From: Syntrophosphaera sp035450685
GTDB taxonomy: Bacteria; Cloacimonadota; Cloacimonadia; Cloacimonadales; Cloacimonadaceae
Direction: 5' to 3'
DNA: 64,000 nt
Assembly: GCA_035450685.1 (NCBI GenBank)
Contig: DAOTNF010000003.1
Coordinates: forward strand, 62,001-126,000
Positions 1 through 8,598 of this stretch are shown here, one piece after another. A model generated the notes under the pieces. That model saw only the letters and a program-made list of their open reading frames with translations, did no database searches and was not told the DNA's origin. The translations under genes were made by a program, and so were the position numbers. Each line of letters opens with the position of its first letter. Position 1 is the first letter of the stretch.

Positions 1-252
1 GATATAATGAGATATCTGCCTCAAATCCTGATGGGAAATGCCGACATTAAAGCAGAAAACCTGGTGGATGTGCAGAATATCGACCTGACTGACTTCCCCA
101 AGGACGCGCTGACCCTCGAACTGGAATCTTTTGCGGCTGCAGTGATTGACAATACACCTCCCCTGGTGGATGGAGAAGCCGGACTTAGAGCACTGAAAGT
201 GGCGCTGGATATTATGCAACGCATCAAAAGCCAGCCCAGTACCCATATTTAA
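1..252 (+). CDS. C-terminal fragment of a Gfo/Idh/MocA-type oxidoreductase
   Basis: The reading frame is open from the first base of the window, so the gene begins upstream; the ATG at 7 is probably internal. The visible 83 residues end with the pattern ELESFAAAVIDNTPPLVDGEAGLRALKVAL, split here as ELESFAAAVIDN and VDGEAGLRALKVAL. That pattern is typical of the C-terminal edge of NAD(P)-dependent sugar or UDP-sugar dehydrogenases of the Gfo/Idh/MocA family. The nucleotide-binding domain is outside the window, so substrate and role cannot be judged. It is 39 bp upstream of asnS in the same direction and may share a transcript with it. Confidence 0.6.
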   Translation, partial: DIMRYLPQILMGNADIKAENLVDVQNIDLTDFPKDALTLELESFAAAVIDNTPPLVDGEAGLRALKVALDIMQRIKSQPSTHI

Positions 253-291
253 TCCGTAAGCTGTTTGAACGCTTACAACAAGGACAGTTGA

Positions 292-1587
292 ATGAAACTT
301 ATTGTTATTAAAGACATTGCTGCCCATCTTGGCGAAGAGGTCACCCTCCGCGGTTGGGTGCGCAACATCAGGCACAGCGGAAAGCTGCTCTTCATTATCC
401 TGCGCGATGGAACTGGAGAGATCCAGTGCGTCGCTTTCCAACCGGAGCTTGGCGAGGAAATGTTTGATGCTGCCAAACGACTGACCATGGAATCGTCGCT
501 TATCATAACCGGCATCCCAAAACCCCATCAGAAACTGGCGGGCACTTTTGAGCTCTCCGTGAAAAGCGTTAAACCGGTCCAGATCGCTGAAGAGTATCCG
601 ATCGGGAAAAAAGAACACGGACCCGATTTCCTGCTCTCAAACCGCCATCTCTGGATCCGCTCACCCAAACAGTGGGCTGTGCTTCGCATCCGCCATACAG
701 TATATTACGCGATCTGTGACTGGCTGAACAAGAACGATTTTATCCGTTTTGACTCGCCGATCCTCACACCGAACGCCTGCGAAGGCAGCACCACCCTCTT
801 TGAGCTTGAATATTTCGATGAGGGCAAGGCTTATCTTTCCCAATCCGGACAGCTCTATCTTGAGACCGGTATCATGAGCCTGGGACGTGTCTATGATTTT
901 GGACCCGTATTCAGGGCAGAGCGCTCCAAAACCCGCAAGCATCTAACCGAGTTCTGGATGATGGATGCCGAAGCCGCCTTCGTGGAACATGCTGAGAGTA
1001 TGCAGATTCAAGAAGATTTGATCCGTTACGTGATCCGCGATGTGCTTGCTAAATGCGATACCGAACTTACGATTCTGGAACGCGACAAAGCGGCTTTGGC
1101 TGCATCCGACGCGCCTTTTAAGATTATAACCCATCGCGAAGCTATAGATTATCTGCGCTCAAAAGGTTCCGAAATCACTCACGGCAGTGACCTTGGAGCG
1201 GCTGACGAGGTTCTGCTGACCGAGGGTTCCCCGGTTCCTATCTTCATCGAAAAGTGGCCCAAAGAGATCAAAGCCTTTTACATGAAGCGGGATCCAGACA
1301 ATCCGGATTTCGTATTGGGAAGCGATTTGATCGCCCCGGATGGCTTTGGTGAGATCATTGGCGGTTCCCAGCGTGAAGACGACCACGATTTGCTTCTGGA
1401 GCGCATGAAAGCCGAAAAGATGCCCCTGGAAGACTACCAGTGGTTTCTCGACCTGCGCAAATATGGCTCTGTCCCCCACAGTGGCTTTGGCGTAGGTCTC
1501 GAACGCCTGGTGGCATGGATGAGCGGCACACATCACATCCGCGAAACAATACCATTCCCGAGGATGATCTATCGAATCTATCCCTGA
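292..1587 (+). CDS. asnS: asparaginyl-tRNA synthetase
   Basis: A class II aminoacyl-tRNA synthetase of 431 residues that charges tRNA-Asn in the cytoplasm. An N-terminal OB-fold anticodon-binding domain (about residues 5-100, VTLRGWVRNIRHSGKLLF) is followed by the catalytic core. Motif 2 is near residues 203-225 (FGPVFRAERSKTRKHLTEFW) and motif 3 near 398-410 (GFGVGLERLVAW). The HLTEFWM stretch and lack of a GAD insertion domain favour AsnRS over bacterial-type AspRS; an archaeal-type AspRS-like ancestry is the main alternative. AAGGA lies 7 bases before the ATG. A rho-independent-type hairpin follows the stop. Confidence 0.9.
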   Translation: MKLIVIKDIAAHLGEEVTLRGWVRNIRHSGKLLFIILRDGTGEIQCVAFQPELGEEMFDAAKRLTMESSLIITGIPKPHQKLAGTFELSVKSVKPVQIAEEYPIGKKEHGPDFLLSNRHLWIRSPKQWAVLRIRHTVYYAICDWLNKNDFIRFDSPILTPNACEGSTTLFELEYFDEGKAYLSQSGQLYLETGIMSLGRVYDFGPVFRAERSKTRKHLTEFWMMDAEAAFVEHAESMQIQEDLIRYVIRDVLAKCDTELTILERDKAALAASDAPFKIITHREAIDYLRSKGSEITHGSDLGAADEVLLTEGSPVPIFIEKWPKEIKAFYMKRDPDNPDFVLGSDLIAPDGFGEIIGGSQREDDHDLLLERMKAEKMPLEDYQWFLDLRKYGSVPHSGFGVGLERLVAWMSGTHHIRETIPFPRMIYRIYP

Positions 1588-1594
1588 CCTTTGC

Positions 1595-1630
1595 GGAGGA
1601 TTGGCAACAGTCCTCCCTTTGTTGATTTTC
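1595..1630 (+). terminator. hairpin terminator after asnS
   Basis: GGAGGA at 1595-1600 pairs with TCCTCC at 1611-1616, extended by an inner TG/CA pair. The hairpin is followed by a T-rich stretch (CTTTGTTGATTTT). It lies 7 bases after the asnS stop and before the next gene's ribosome-binding site. Confidence 0.55.
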
Positions 1631-1655
1631 AAATAAAATAACATAGAGGTATCTC

Positions 1656-2858
1656 ATGCATTACCCAAGCGCATTTTCGCCGGTAACAAACAAAATGAAA
1701 TCGTCTCTGATCAGAGAACTGGTGGCTTCCACCAAAAATATCCCCGATCTGATCTCATTCGCAGGCGGTTTTCCCGCTCCCGCAACCTTTCCCAAGGAAG
1801 AGCTTGCCAAGATATTCCAGGAAGTGGTTTCCACCGAAGGTTCGGATGTCTTACAGTATGGCGCCAGCGAAGGCGACAGTATCCTCAAACGCGAACTGAT
1901 AAAATGGGAGGAATTGGAACTTGATCCCGGACAGATGTTGACAACAGTGGGCGCCACCAATGGGCTGTATCTCTACGGACGTGCTCTGATCGAACCGGGC
2001 GACGTAGTTTTGTGCGAGGCTCCCACATTTTTGGGAACCCTGGTGGTGTTTGACGCTTTAGAGGCTGATATCCACAGCATCCCCATCGATGACGAGGGCA
2101 TCCAAATGGAATTGCTGCAAGCAAAAGTGGAAGAACTTCGCCGCGCTAACAAAAGAATCAAGTTTATCTATGTGATACCTGATTTCCACAATCCCGGCGG
2201 AATCAGCTATTCCCTGGAAAGAAGGCGTGAATTGATTGCGTATTGCATTGATCAAAACATCGCCATCGTGGAAGACAATCCATATTCCAGGCTTCGCTTT
2301 AGCGGTGAAGCGCTGCCCACTTTCTTTCATCTTGCCCAGCGGGAATTCAATAGTTCAGATGTGGTTACAGAAGTGGTTTCCTTCTCCAAGATACTGGGGC
2401 CGGGGCTCCGCGTAGCCTATGTAAAAGGAAACCGCGAACTCATCACCAAAATGGTGTCCTGGCAGCAAAAAGTGAATATCACGCCTGATTGCGTTTCGCA
2501 AAGGGTTGTCAGCCGCTTTTTGGAAAAAGGCCTTATGAATCCACATATTTCCAGGATCTGCGACCACTATCGGCCCTATTTGAATCAGATGCTTCAACAA
2601 CTGCAGCTTAATATGCCCGATTCCGTAACATGGACAAAACCAGAGGGCGGTATCTTCCTCTGGCTGACCTTGCCCGAGGGAATGAACGCGGATGAGTTGT
2701 TTGTCAAGGCGCGGGATAAAAAGGTGTCTTTCATACCAGGATCAAAGTTTTATCCCGAGGGACAGGAGAAGTTCAATACCCTGCGCCTGAACTATACTTT
2801 CTCGACTATGGAGCAGATTGAGACAGGCGTGCAAAGACTTGCCTCCCTGATCAAGTGA
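1656..2858 (+). CDS. PLP-dependent aminotransferase, class I (2-aminoadipate/aromatic type)
   Basis: A 400-residue fold-type I aminotransferase. The PLP lysine is Lys245 in SFSKILGPGLRVAY, and the N-terminal SFAGGFPAPATFP and YGASEGDSILKREL stretches are those of the LysN/KAT-like group of 2-aminoadipate, aromatic or branched-chain aminotransferases. There is no N-terminal winged-helix domain, so it is not a MocR regulator. GAGGT stands 5 bases before the ATG. Such an enzyme could produce 2-oxo acids for the indolepyruvate oxidoreductase encoded at 39698-41868, but that link is inference. The exact amino donor cannot be read from the sequence. Confidence 0.85.
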   Translation: MHYPSAFSPVTNKMKSSLIRELVASTKNIPDLISFAGGFPAPATFPKEELAKIFQEVVSTEGSDVLQYGASEGDSILKRELIKWEELELDPGQMLTTVGATNGLYLYGRALIEPGDVVLCEAPTFLGTLVVFDALEADIHSIPIDDEGIQMELLQAKVEELRRANKRIKFIYVIPDFHNPGGISYSLERRRELIAYCIDQNIAIVEDNPYSRLRFSGEALPTFFHLAQREFNSSDVVTEVVSFSKILGPGLRVAYVKGNRELITKMVSWQQKVNITPDCVSQRVVSRFLEKGLMNPHISRICDHYRPYLNQMLQQLQLNMPDSVTWTKPEGGIFLWLTLPEGMNADELFVKARDKKVSFIPGSKFYPEGQEKFNTLRLNYTFSTMEQIETGVQRLASLIK

Positions 2859-2945
2859 AGCCGATACCAAACCCTTGAAACTGTATAATCTGCTGCCCTG
2901 AAACAATGCTATGTTGCTTGTATTATTACTAATGGATCACCATTT

Positions 2946-3200
2946 CACCTATCCACCTTTCCACGGCGTGATCGTAGCACCTATATATTATGGAGGAGGA
3001 TTGCCCTCATTTGCATCCCGTCCTTTGCCGTTAGTCATCCTTAGGTCAACCTTATAATTTATAAGGATGACCTAAGGATGATGGCACCAAAGCCAGTCGC
3101 AGCAAAGGAGGGCGCTATGAAGGATATTGCTGAATGCACCGGTTTATTTATGCGGTTGCCAAGAAATTGATGCCGGTAACTTTTTGACTGGGTGACTGTT
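2946..3200 (-). repeat. family A dispersed repeat, copy A1 (full length)
   Basis: This occupies most of the 560-bp gap between the aminotransferase and the V-ATPase operon. Read on the minus strand it has three blocks. A left block (3200-3140) resembles the promoter block of copies A3 and A4, but here the -35 is TTGGCA and the -10 has decayed. The centre is a long palindrome, CATCATCCTTAGGTCAnnnTGACCTAAGGATGA-like (about 3030-3083). The right block carries GAGGGCAATCCTCCTC and ends in ATATATAGGTGCTACGA. The remainder of the gap (3201-3418) shows no gene; a TTGACA at 3359-3364 lacks a good -10. Confidence 0.8.
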
Positions 3201-3418
3201 TTATACTGTTTAACTTGCATTATTACAACTTGCAGAATTCACAGGACTGGTTCTGGTAATGTAAATCACTTCAAGGCCTGCAGTGAAGCCATATAACAGC
3301 ATTTGGTAACAAGCGATGACTTTCCACTGCTACTGTCCGGAGCATGCTCACATTTGCATTGACACAAACCGGCAGGTAAAAATCATTGACTAATGACAAA
3401 CTCATACTGGAGATAACA

Positions 3419-4015
3419 ATGAGCGACCAGTTACAAGATCTGTTGAAACGAGTCTATGAAGAGGGTGTATCCAAGGCTCAAAGTGAAGCCGACGAAATAA
3501 AGCATAGTGCCCAGGCTCAGGCTTCAGAGATAATCCAAAACGCAAAAGACGAAGCAGAGAAGATAATCGCCGAGGCTCAGAAAAACGCGGCGGAATTGGG
3601 CTCAAACACTGAATCTGATCTCAAGATGGCTGCCCAACACACGATAAGCGCGGTCAAACAGAAACTCACTGACGTTTTTTTAAGCAATGCTTTTGACCAA
3701 CCCCTGAAAGAAAGCCTCGGTGAAGTCAAATTCGTACAGCAGATAATAATGGAGATTGTTTCCACCTGGAAGGAATCCGGCGGGAAAATCACCATCTCAA
3801 AAAGCATGGAAGGGAAACTGGACGAATTCTTCCTTAAATCCATTAAATCTGATACCGCCAAGGGATTGAGCATCGACTTTTCTCCCCAGATGAAAAGCGG
3901 CTTCTCCGTCTCCCCCGCTGACGGCAGCTATAAACTGAGCTTCACGGATGAGGATTTTGCCAACCTGTTCAAATCCTATCTCCGTCCCCGCAGCAACCAG
4001 TTGTTGTTTAAATAA
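3419..4015 (+). CDS. ntpE: V/A-type ATP synthase subunit E
   Basis: A 198-residue peripheral stalk subunit that links the catalytic head to the membrane motor. Residues 10-75 are a charged, alanine- and glutamate-rich helix (AQASEIIQNAKDEAEKIIAEAQ) that would form the coiled-coil stalk; the rest is the globular head-binding domain. I chose the ATG at 3419 because GGAG sits 7 bases upstream, although an in-frame ATG exists at 3386. It is the first gene of a seven-gene operon and is followed after 10 bp by the DUF2764 subunit. Confidence 0.85.
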   Translation: MSDQLQDLLKRVYEEGVSKAQSEADEIKHSAQAQASEIIQNAKDEAEKIIAEAQKNAAELGSNTESDLKMAAQHTISAVKQKLTDVFLSNAFDQPLKESLGEVKFVQQIIMEIVSTWKESGGKITISKSMEGKLDEFFLKSIKSDTAKGLSIDFSPQMKSGFSVSPADGSYKLSFTDEDFANLFKSYLRPRSNQLLFK

Positions 4016-4025
4016 GCAAACAGGC

Positions 4026-4913
4026 ATGCGCAATCAATACTACTATTTTGTGACCGGACTGCCGGCTCTGAATATCGACGACAACAAGGTCCAGATAAAC
4101 ACCAGCGACTTCCTGATGCAGGCGCACCAACACCTGAGCGCCGGAGATTTCAGGCTGCTGACCTTGCTCTGTTTGCCGGAAGATTCTGACCTCCTGTTGC
4201 GGATCATCTATGGCAGCGTAAATGAAAACGTCCCGCCAGACGAATGTTCGCTTACATTCTGGCAGAACTATGTGGAATTGATGAAAAAGAAGGCAGCTGA
4301 TCCCGGTGTGGCACTTCCCAAAGAATATCGTGCCTATCCCGATATCTTTCATGCCACTGTGTTGGAGATATTTCAAGCTGAAGAAATGCCTTCCTATTTG
4401 GATTCCCAACACAAGCTCCTGGAAACAGTATATGATTACTGCTCAAGCCTGCCGAATAAGTTTCTGAAACACTGGTTTGAACTCAACCGGGATATCCGGA
4501 ACATTCTTACCGCAATCAACGGACGCGAGCATAATATCCCCTTTGCTAAATACCTGATTGGAACGGGTGATTTGGTTTCCAGGCTGGCGCAGAGCCATGC
4601 CACAGATTTTGGCCTGGGTAAGGAACACGAACTTTTTGAGAGTGTTTACAGGATTTGGGAACAGAACAATATCCTCTACCGGGAAAGGGGTTATGATCTC
4701 CTCCGCTGGAAATGGATCGATAGCCAGAACTTTTTCAACTACTTCAATATTGACCGCATCCTGGGATACTATGCCCAGCTGCGGATTCTTGAACGCTGGC
4801 AGGGTATGGAACCAACCTTGGGAAAAGAAGTGTTCCATGACACTATGGACAGCCTTGTGAACAGCTTCAAGTTCCCCGAACAATTCAATGTAAAATTGAT
4901 TATTAAGAAATAG
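4026..4913 (+). CDS. DUF2764 protein of the V-ATPase operon (probable subunit C counterpart)
   Basis: A 295-residue soluble protein starting MRNQYYYFVTGLPALNID. This opening and its place between subunits E and A are characteristic of DUF2764 proteins in the V-ATPase operons of chlamydiae, spirochaetes and Bacteroidetes. By position it probably replaces subunit C, which couples the rotor to the stalk; that role is inferred, not shown by a motif. The ATG at 4026 lies just after the ntpE stop; no strong Shine-Dalgarno is seen, so translational coupling to ntpE is likely. No transmembrane segment is visible. Confidence 0.75.
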   Translation: MRNQYYYFVTGLPALNIDDNKVQINTSDFLMQAHQHLSAGDFRLLTLLCLPEDSDLLLRIIYGSVNENVPPDECSLTFWQNYVELMKKKAADPGVALPKEYRAYPDIFHATVLEIFQAEEMPSYLDSQHKLLETVYDYCSSLPNKFLKHWFELNRDIRNILTAINGREHNIPFAKYLIGTGDLVSRLAQSHATDFGLGKEHELFESVYRIWEQNNILYRERGYDLLRWKWIDSQNFFNYFNIDRILGYYAQLRILERWQGMEPTLGKEVFHDTMDSLVNSFKFPEQFNVKLIIKK

Positions 4914-4925
4914 AAGGTAGCCAAT

Positions 4926-6680
4926 ATGACCAAAGGCACTGTTTACGGGATAATCAGCAACCTGGTGCATGTCAAGGTGGATGGGCCGGTCTCACAGAAC
5001 GAGATCTGCTACATCGACCTGAATGGCGTGAAACTAATGGCTGAGGTTATCAAAGTTACAGGTGATATCGCTTACACCCAGGTCTTCGAAAGCACCAGGG
5101 GACTTACAACGGGGTGCCCGGTAGAGTTTACCGAAAGAATGCTGGAAGTGAAGTTGGGGCCGGGAATGCTCTCCAAAAACTATGATGGTTTGCAGGACGA
5201 CTTGAATGAGATGTCCGGTTTGTTTCTCACTCGCGGTGAATATACCGATCCTCTGGACGAGAACAGCATCTGGAGCTTCACACCTCTGGTCAAGGCCGGA
5301 GACTCGGTTAGCGCTGGCGACTGGCTGGGTTCAGTGCAGGAAAACTGGATCAATCATAAGATCATGGTTCCCTTCCGCCTGGAAGGCAAATACACAGTCA
5401 AAACCATCGCTATTGCCGGAGATTATAAGATCAGCGACACTATCGCGGTTCTAACCGATTCCGAAGGCAACGAGCATGTGGTCACCATGGTCCAATACTG
5501 GCCTGTAAAGCTCCCCATCCGGGCTTACGCCTCCAAGCCAAGACCCTTCAAGATGATGGAGACTGGCGTGCGCACCATCGATACCCTGAATCCAATTGCC
5601 GAGGGCGGCACAGGCTTTACACCCGGTCCTTTCGGAACTGGAAAGACCGTATTGCAACACAGCATCTCTCAAAATGCCGAAGCCGACCTGATCATCGTGG
5701 CAGCCTGCGGAGAGCGCGCCAATGAGGTTGTGGAGCTGTTTTCAGAGTTTCCCAAACTTGACGATCCCCGCACAGGCCGCAAACTGATCGAGCGCACTAT
5801 TATTATCTGCAACACCTCAAATATGCCGGTTGCCGCTCGCGAGGCTTCTGTTTATACGGCCATGTCGATAGCCGAATACTACCGCTCCATGGGCTTGAAA
5901 GTGCTTCTGCTGGCAGACTCTACTTCGCGCTGGGCCCAGGCTTTGCGTGAAATGAGCAACCGCATGGAAGAGCTGCCCGGACCGGACGCCTTCCCCATGG
6001 ATTTGCCCGCTATCATTTCCAACTTCTATTCCCGTGCCGGTTACGTGTATCTGAACAATGGATCAGCCGGATCAATAACCTTCATCGGCGCAGTTTCTCC
6101 TTCTGGCGGTAACCTGAAGGAACCTGTCACCGAAGCCACAAAAAAGACAGCGCGTTGCTTCTATTCCCTTTCTCAGGATAGGGCCGACAGCAAACGCTAC
6201 CCGGCTGTGGATCCCATCGATTCCTATTCCAAATATCTGGAGTATGAAGAAGTGCAGGATTATCTCAACAATAACATTGCTCCCGGATGGGTCAACAGTG
6301 TGCTTGCAGCTAAAGACCTGCTTCTGAGAGGCAAGGAAGCCAAAGACCAGATCAACATCCTGGGCGATGACGGCGTTCCGTTGGACTATCACTCCAGCTT
6401 CTGGAAAAGCGAACTGGTGGACAGAATTATCCTGGTGCAGGACGGTTTTGACAATGTGGATAAATCCACTCCTATGAAACGGCAGGCCTACATGCTGAAT
6501 CTGGTTTTGAAAGTATGCGACACTGATCTGTCCTTCGAATCTTACGAAGAGCTTCAGCCTTACTATACAAAACTGATCAATACGCTGGGACAGATGAATT
6601 ATCAGCCCTTCCAGAGTGATGACTTCCGCAAGTATGAAGCCCAACTGGATACGATACTTGATGAAAGGAGAGTTAAATAA
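4926..6680 (+). CDS. ntpA: V/A-type ATP synthase catalytic subunit A
   Basis: A 584-residue catalytic subunit that hydrolyses or makes ATP in the head of the rotary enzyme. The Walker A loop is GPFGTGKT at about residues 234-241. The A-subunit non-homologous region is present before it (WPVKLPIRAYASKPRPF). Further hallmarks are LADSTSRWAQALREMSNRMEELPG and YSRAGYVY. AGAAGG lies before the ATG, and the stop overlaps the ntpB start as TAATG. The length is normal for bacterial A subunits, with no intein. Confidence 0.95.
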   Translation: MTKGTVYGIISNLVHVKVDGPVSQNEICYIDLNGVKLMAEVIKVTGDIAYTQVFESTRGLTTGCPVEFTERMLEVKLGPGMLSKNYDGLQDDLNEMSGLFLTRGEYTDPLDENSIWSFTPLVKAGDSVSAGDWLGSVQENWINHKIMVPFRLEGKYTVKTIAIAGDYKISDTIAVLTDSEGNEHVVTMVQYWPVKLPIRAYASKPRPFKMMETGVRTIDTLNPIAEGGTGFTPGPFGTGKTVLQHSISQNAEADLIIVAACGERANEVVELFSEFPKLDDPRTGRKLIERTIIICNTSNMPVAAREASVYTAMSIAEYYRSMGLKVLLLADSTSRWAQALREMSNRMEELPGPDAFPMDLPAIISNFYSRAGYVYLNNGSAGSITFIGAVSPSGGNLKEPVTEATKKTARCFYSLSQDRADSKRYPAVDPIDSYSKYLEYEEVQDYLNNNIAPGWVNSVLAAKDLLLRGKEAKDQINILGDDGVPLDYHSSFWKSELVDRIILVQDGFDNVDKSTPMKRQAYMLNLVLKVCDTDLSFESYEELQPYYTKLINTLGQMNYQPFQSDDFRKYEAQLDTILDERRVK

Positions 6681-7996
6681 TGGCCGGCAAAGCTTTTCAG
6701 AAGATATACACCAAACTGAGTCAGATAACCAAAGCCACTTGCACTGTAAACGCGACAGGTGTTGGCAACGAGGAACTGGCCACGGTCGGTGGCCGCATGG
6801 CCCAGGTTGTCAAGATCATGGGCAATTCTGTAACGCTGCAGATCTTCTCTGGCACAGAAGGTATCGGGACAGATGCCGAAGTGATTTTCTTTGGCAAACC
6901 GCCCACCCTGAAAGTCAGCGACCAGCTTGCGGGAAGATTCTTTAATGCCTATGGCAATCCCATCGACGGCGGTCCTGAAATTGAAGGGGAAGAAGTGGAA
7001 ATTGGCGGCCCCTCTGTGAACCCGGTGCGGCGCAAAGAACCTTCCGAGCTTATAGCCACGGGAATTGCAGGTATCGACCTCAACAACACCCTGGTTACCG
7101 GACAAAAGATTCCCTTCTTTGCCGATCCTGACCAACCCTACAACCAGGTGATGGCCACCGTGGCGCTGCGTACCAAGGCCGACAAGATCATCCTTGGTGG
7201 AATGGGGCTTTCCAACGACGATTACCTCTACTATAAGAACACCTTTGAAAACGCTGGCGTGATTGACAAAATCATTTCCTTTGTCAACACCACAGACGAC
7301 CCTCCGGTGGAACGCCTGCTGGTGCCGGATATGGCCCTCACTGCGGCTGAATACTTTGCCATCCAAAAGAACGAATCGGTGCTGGTGCTGCTTACTGATC
7401 TTACCCTGTATTGCGATGCTCTGAGTATCGTTTCAAACCGCATGGATCAGATTCCCTCCAAAGACTCAATGCCCGGCTCGCTTTACTCTGACCTGGCCAA
7501 GATTTATGAGAAAGCTGTGCAGTTCCCTGAAGGAGGGTCAATCACCATCATCGCGGTCACCACTATCTCTGGTGGCGACATCACCCACGCCATACCGGAT
7601 AATACTGGATACATCACTGAAGGACAGCTTTATCTGCGCCGCGACACCGACATCGGTAAGGTCATCATCGATCCTGCCAGATCACTTTCCAGGCTCAAAA
7701 CCAAGGTTATGGGAAAACGCACGAGGGAGGATCACCCGCAGGTTATGTCTGCGTCCGTGCGCCTGAATTCTGACGCTGCCAATGCCAAGACCAAGATGGA
7801 AAACGGTTTCGATCTTTCCGACTATGATGTTCGCACCCTTGCTTTTGCTAGGGACTATGCTGAACAGATCCTGGCGATTGATGTCAATATCGGCACCGAT
7901 GAAATGCTGGATACAACTTGGGCCCTCTTCAAGAAGCACTTTAAAAAGGAAGAAGTGGGCATCAAAGACGAATTCATGGAACTACACTGGAAATAG
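6680..7996 (+). CDS. ntpB: V/A-type ATP synthase subunit B
   Basis: A 438-residue non-catalytic nucleotide-binding subunit that alternates with subunit A in the hexameric head. As expected for B, the Walker A loop is missing: the equivalent stretch is TGQKIPFFADPDQPYNQV. The family features LVLLTDLTLYCDALSIVSNRMDQIPSKDSMPG and YSDLAKIYEKAVQFP (shown here in parts) are intact. Its ATG overlaps the last base of the ntpA stop, which suggests coupled translation. Subunit D follows after 2 bp. Confidence 0.95.
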   Translation: MAGKAFQKIYTKLSQITKATCTVNATGVGNEELATVGGRMAQVVKIMGNSVTLQIFSGTEGIGTDAEVIFFGKPPTLKVSDQLAGRFFNAYGNPIDGGPEIEGEEVEIGGPSVNPVRRKEPSELIATGIAGIDLNNTLVTGQKIPFFADPDQPYNQVMATVALRTKADKIILGGMGLSNDDYLYYKNTFENAGVIDKIISFVNTTDDPPVERLLVPDMALTAAEYFAIQKNESVLVLLTDLTLYCDALSIVSNRMDQIPSKDSMPGSLYSDLAKIYEKAVQFPEGGSITIIAVTTISGGDITHAIPDNTGYITEGQLYLRRDTDIGKVIIDPARSLSRLKTKVMGKRTREDHPQVMSASVRLNSDAANAKTKMENGFDLSDYDVRTLAFARDYAEQILAIDVNIGTDEMLDTTWALFKKHFKKEEVGIKDEFMELHWK

Positions 7997-7998
7997 GG

Positions 7999-8598
7999 AT
8001 GATCAGCAAGTTTCAATACAACAAAATATCCCAACTCCATCTGGAAGAACAGCTAAAGGTAAGGCTGAGAGCGCTTCCAACCTTGAAAAACAAGGAGTCT
8101 GCCCTGCGATTGGAGGTTAAAAAAGCCAGGTATAAAGCCCTTGAGCTCGATCAAAGGATCCAGGCCGGCATCAATGAGCTTGACCAGTTCATGAAGCTTT
8201 GGGTGGAGTTTGACCCATCTCTGGTGCAGGTTCATAATGTGGAGATTCTCACCCGCAAGATAGCGGGAGTGCAAATCCCGGTTATGGGAGACATTGATTT
8301 TGAGATTCGGGATTACGACCTGTTCAGTGCCCCATCGTGGTATCTGGATGGCATCGGGATGGTCAAGGAACTGGCAACGCTTCAAATCGAGAGGGAGTTT
8401 TTCATCCGCAAGATGCATATTCTGGAAAGGGTTCGAAAGAAAACCACGCAAAAGGTGAACCTCTACGAAAAGGTGCAGATTCCCACTTTCGAGACCTCGA
8501 TCCTGAAGATCAAGCGCTTCCTGGAAGATGAGGAAAACCTGTCAAAAGCAGCCCAGAAGATCCTGAAAGAGCGTTTGTCAAAGGAGGAATACGCATGA
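7999..8598 (+). CDS. ntpD: V/A-type ATP synthase central shaft subunit D
   Basis: A 199-residue, mostly helical protein forming the rotating central shaft, comparable to gamma of F-type enzymes. It begins with the subunit D pattern KFQYNKISQLHLEEQLKVRLRALPTLKNKESAL (in parts), with long N- and C-terminal helices rich in Lys, Glu and Leu. GGGATG sits next to the start after the ntpB stop, and the end overlaps the ntpI start by ATGA. No gene for the small shaft subunit F is found in the operon. Confidence 0.88.
   Translation: MISKFQYNKISQLHLEEQLKVRLRALPTLKNKESALRLEVKKARYKALELDQRIQAGINELDQFMKLWVEFDPSLVQVHNVEILTRKIAGVQIPVMGDIDFEIRDYDLFSAPSWYLDGIGMVKELATLQIEREFFIRKMHILERVRKKTTQKVNLYEKVQIPTFETSILKIKRFLEDEENLSKAAQKILKERLSKEEYA

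Noticed and set aside
3386..3418. Upstream ATG of ntpE
   Set aside because: The ATG at 3419 has a proper Shine-Dalgarno and gives the family's usual N-terminus.
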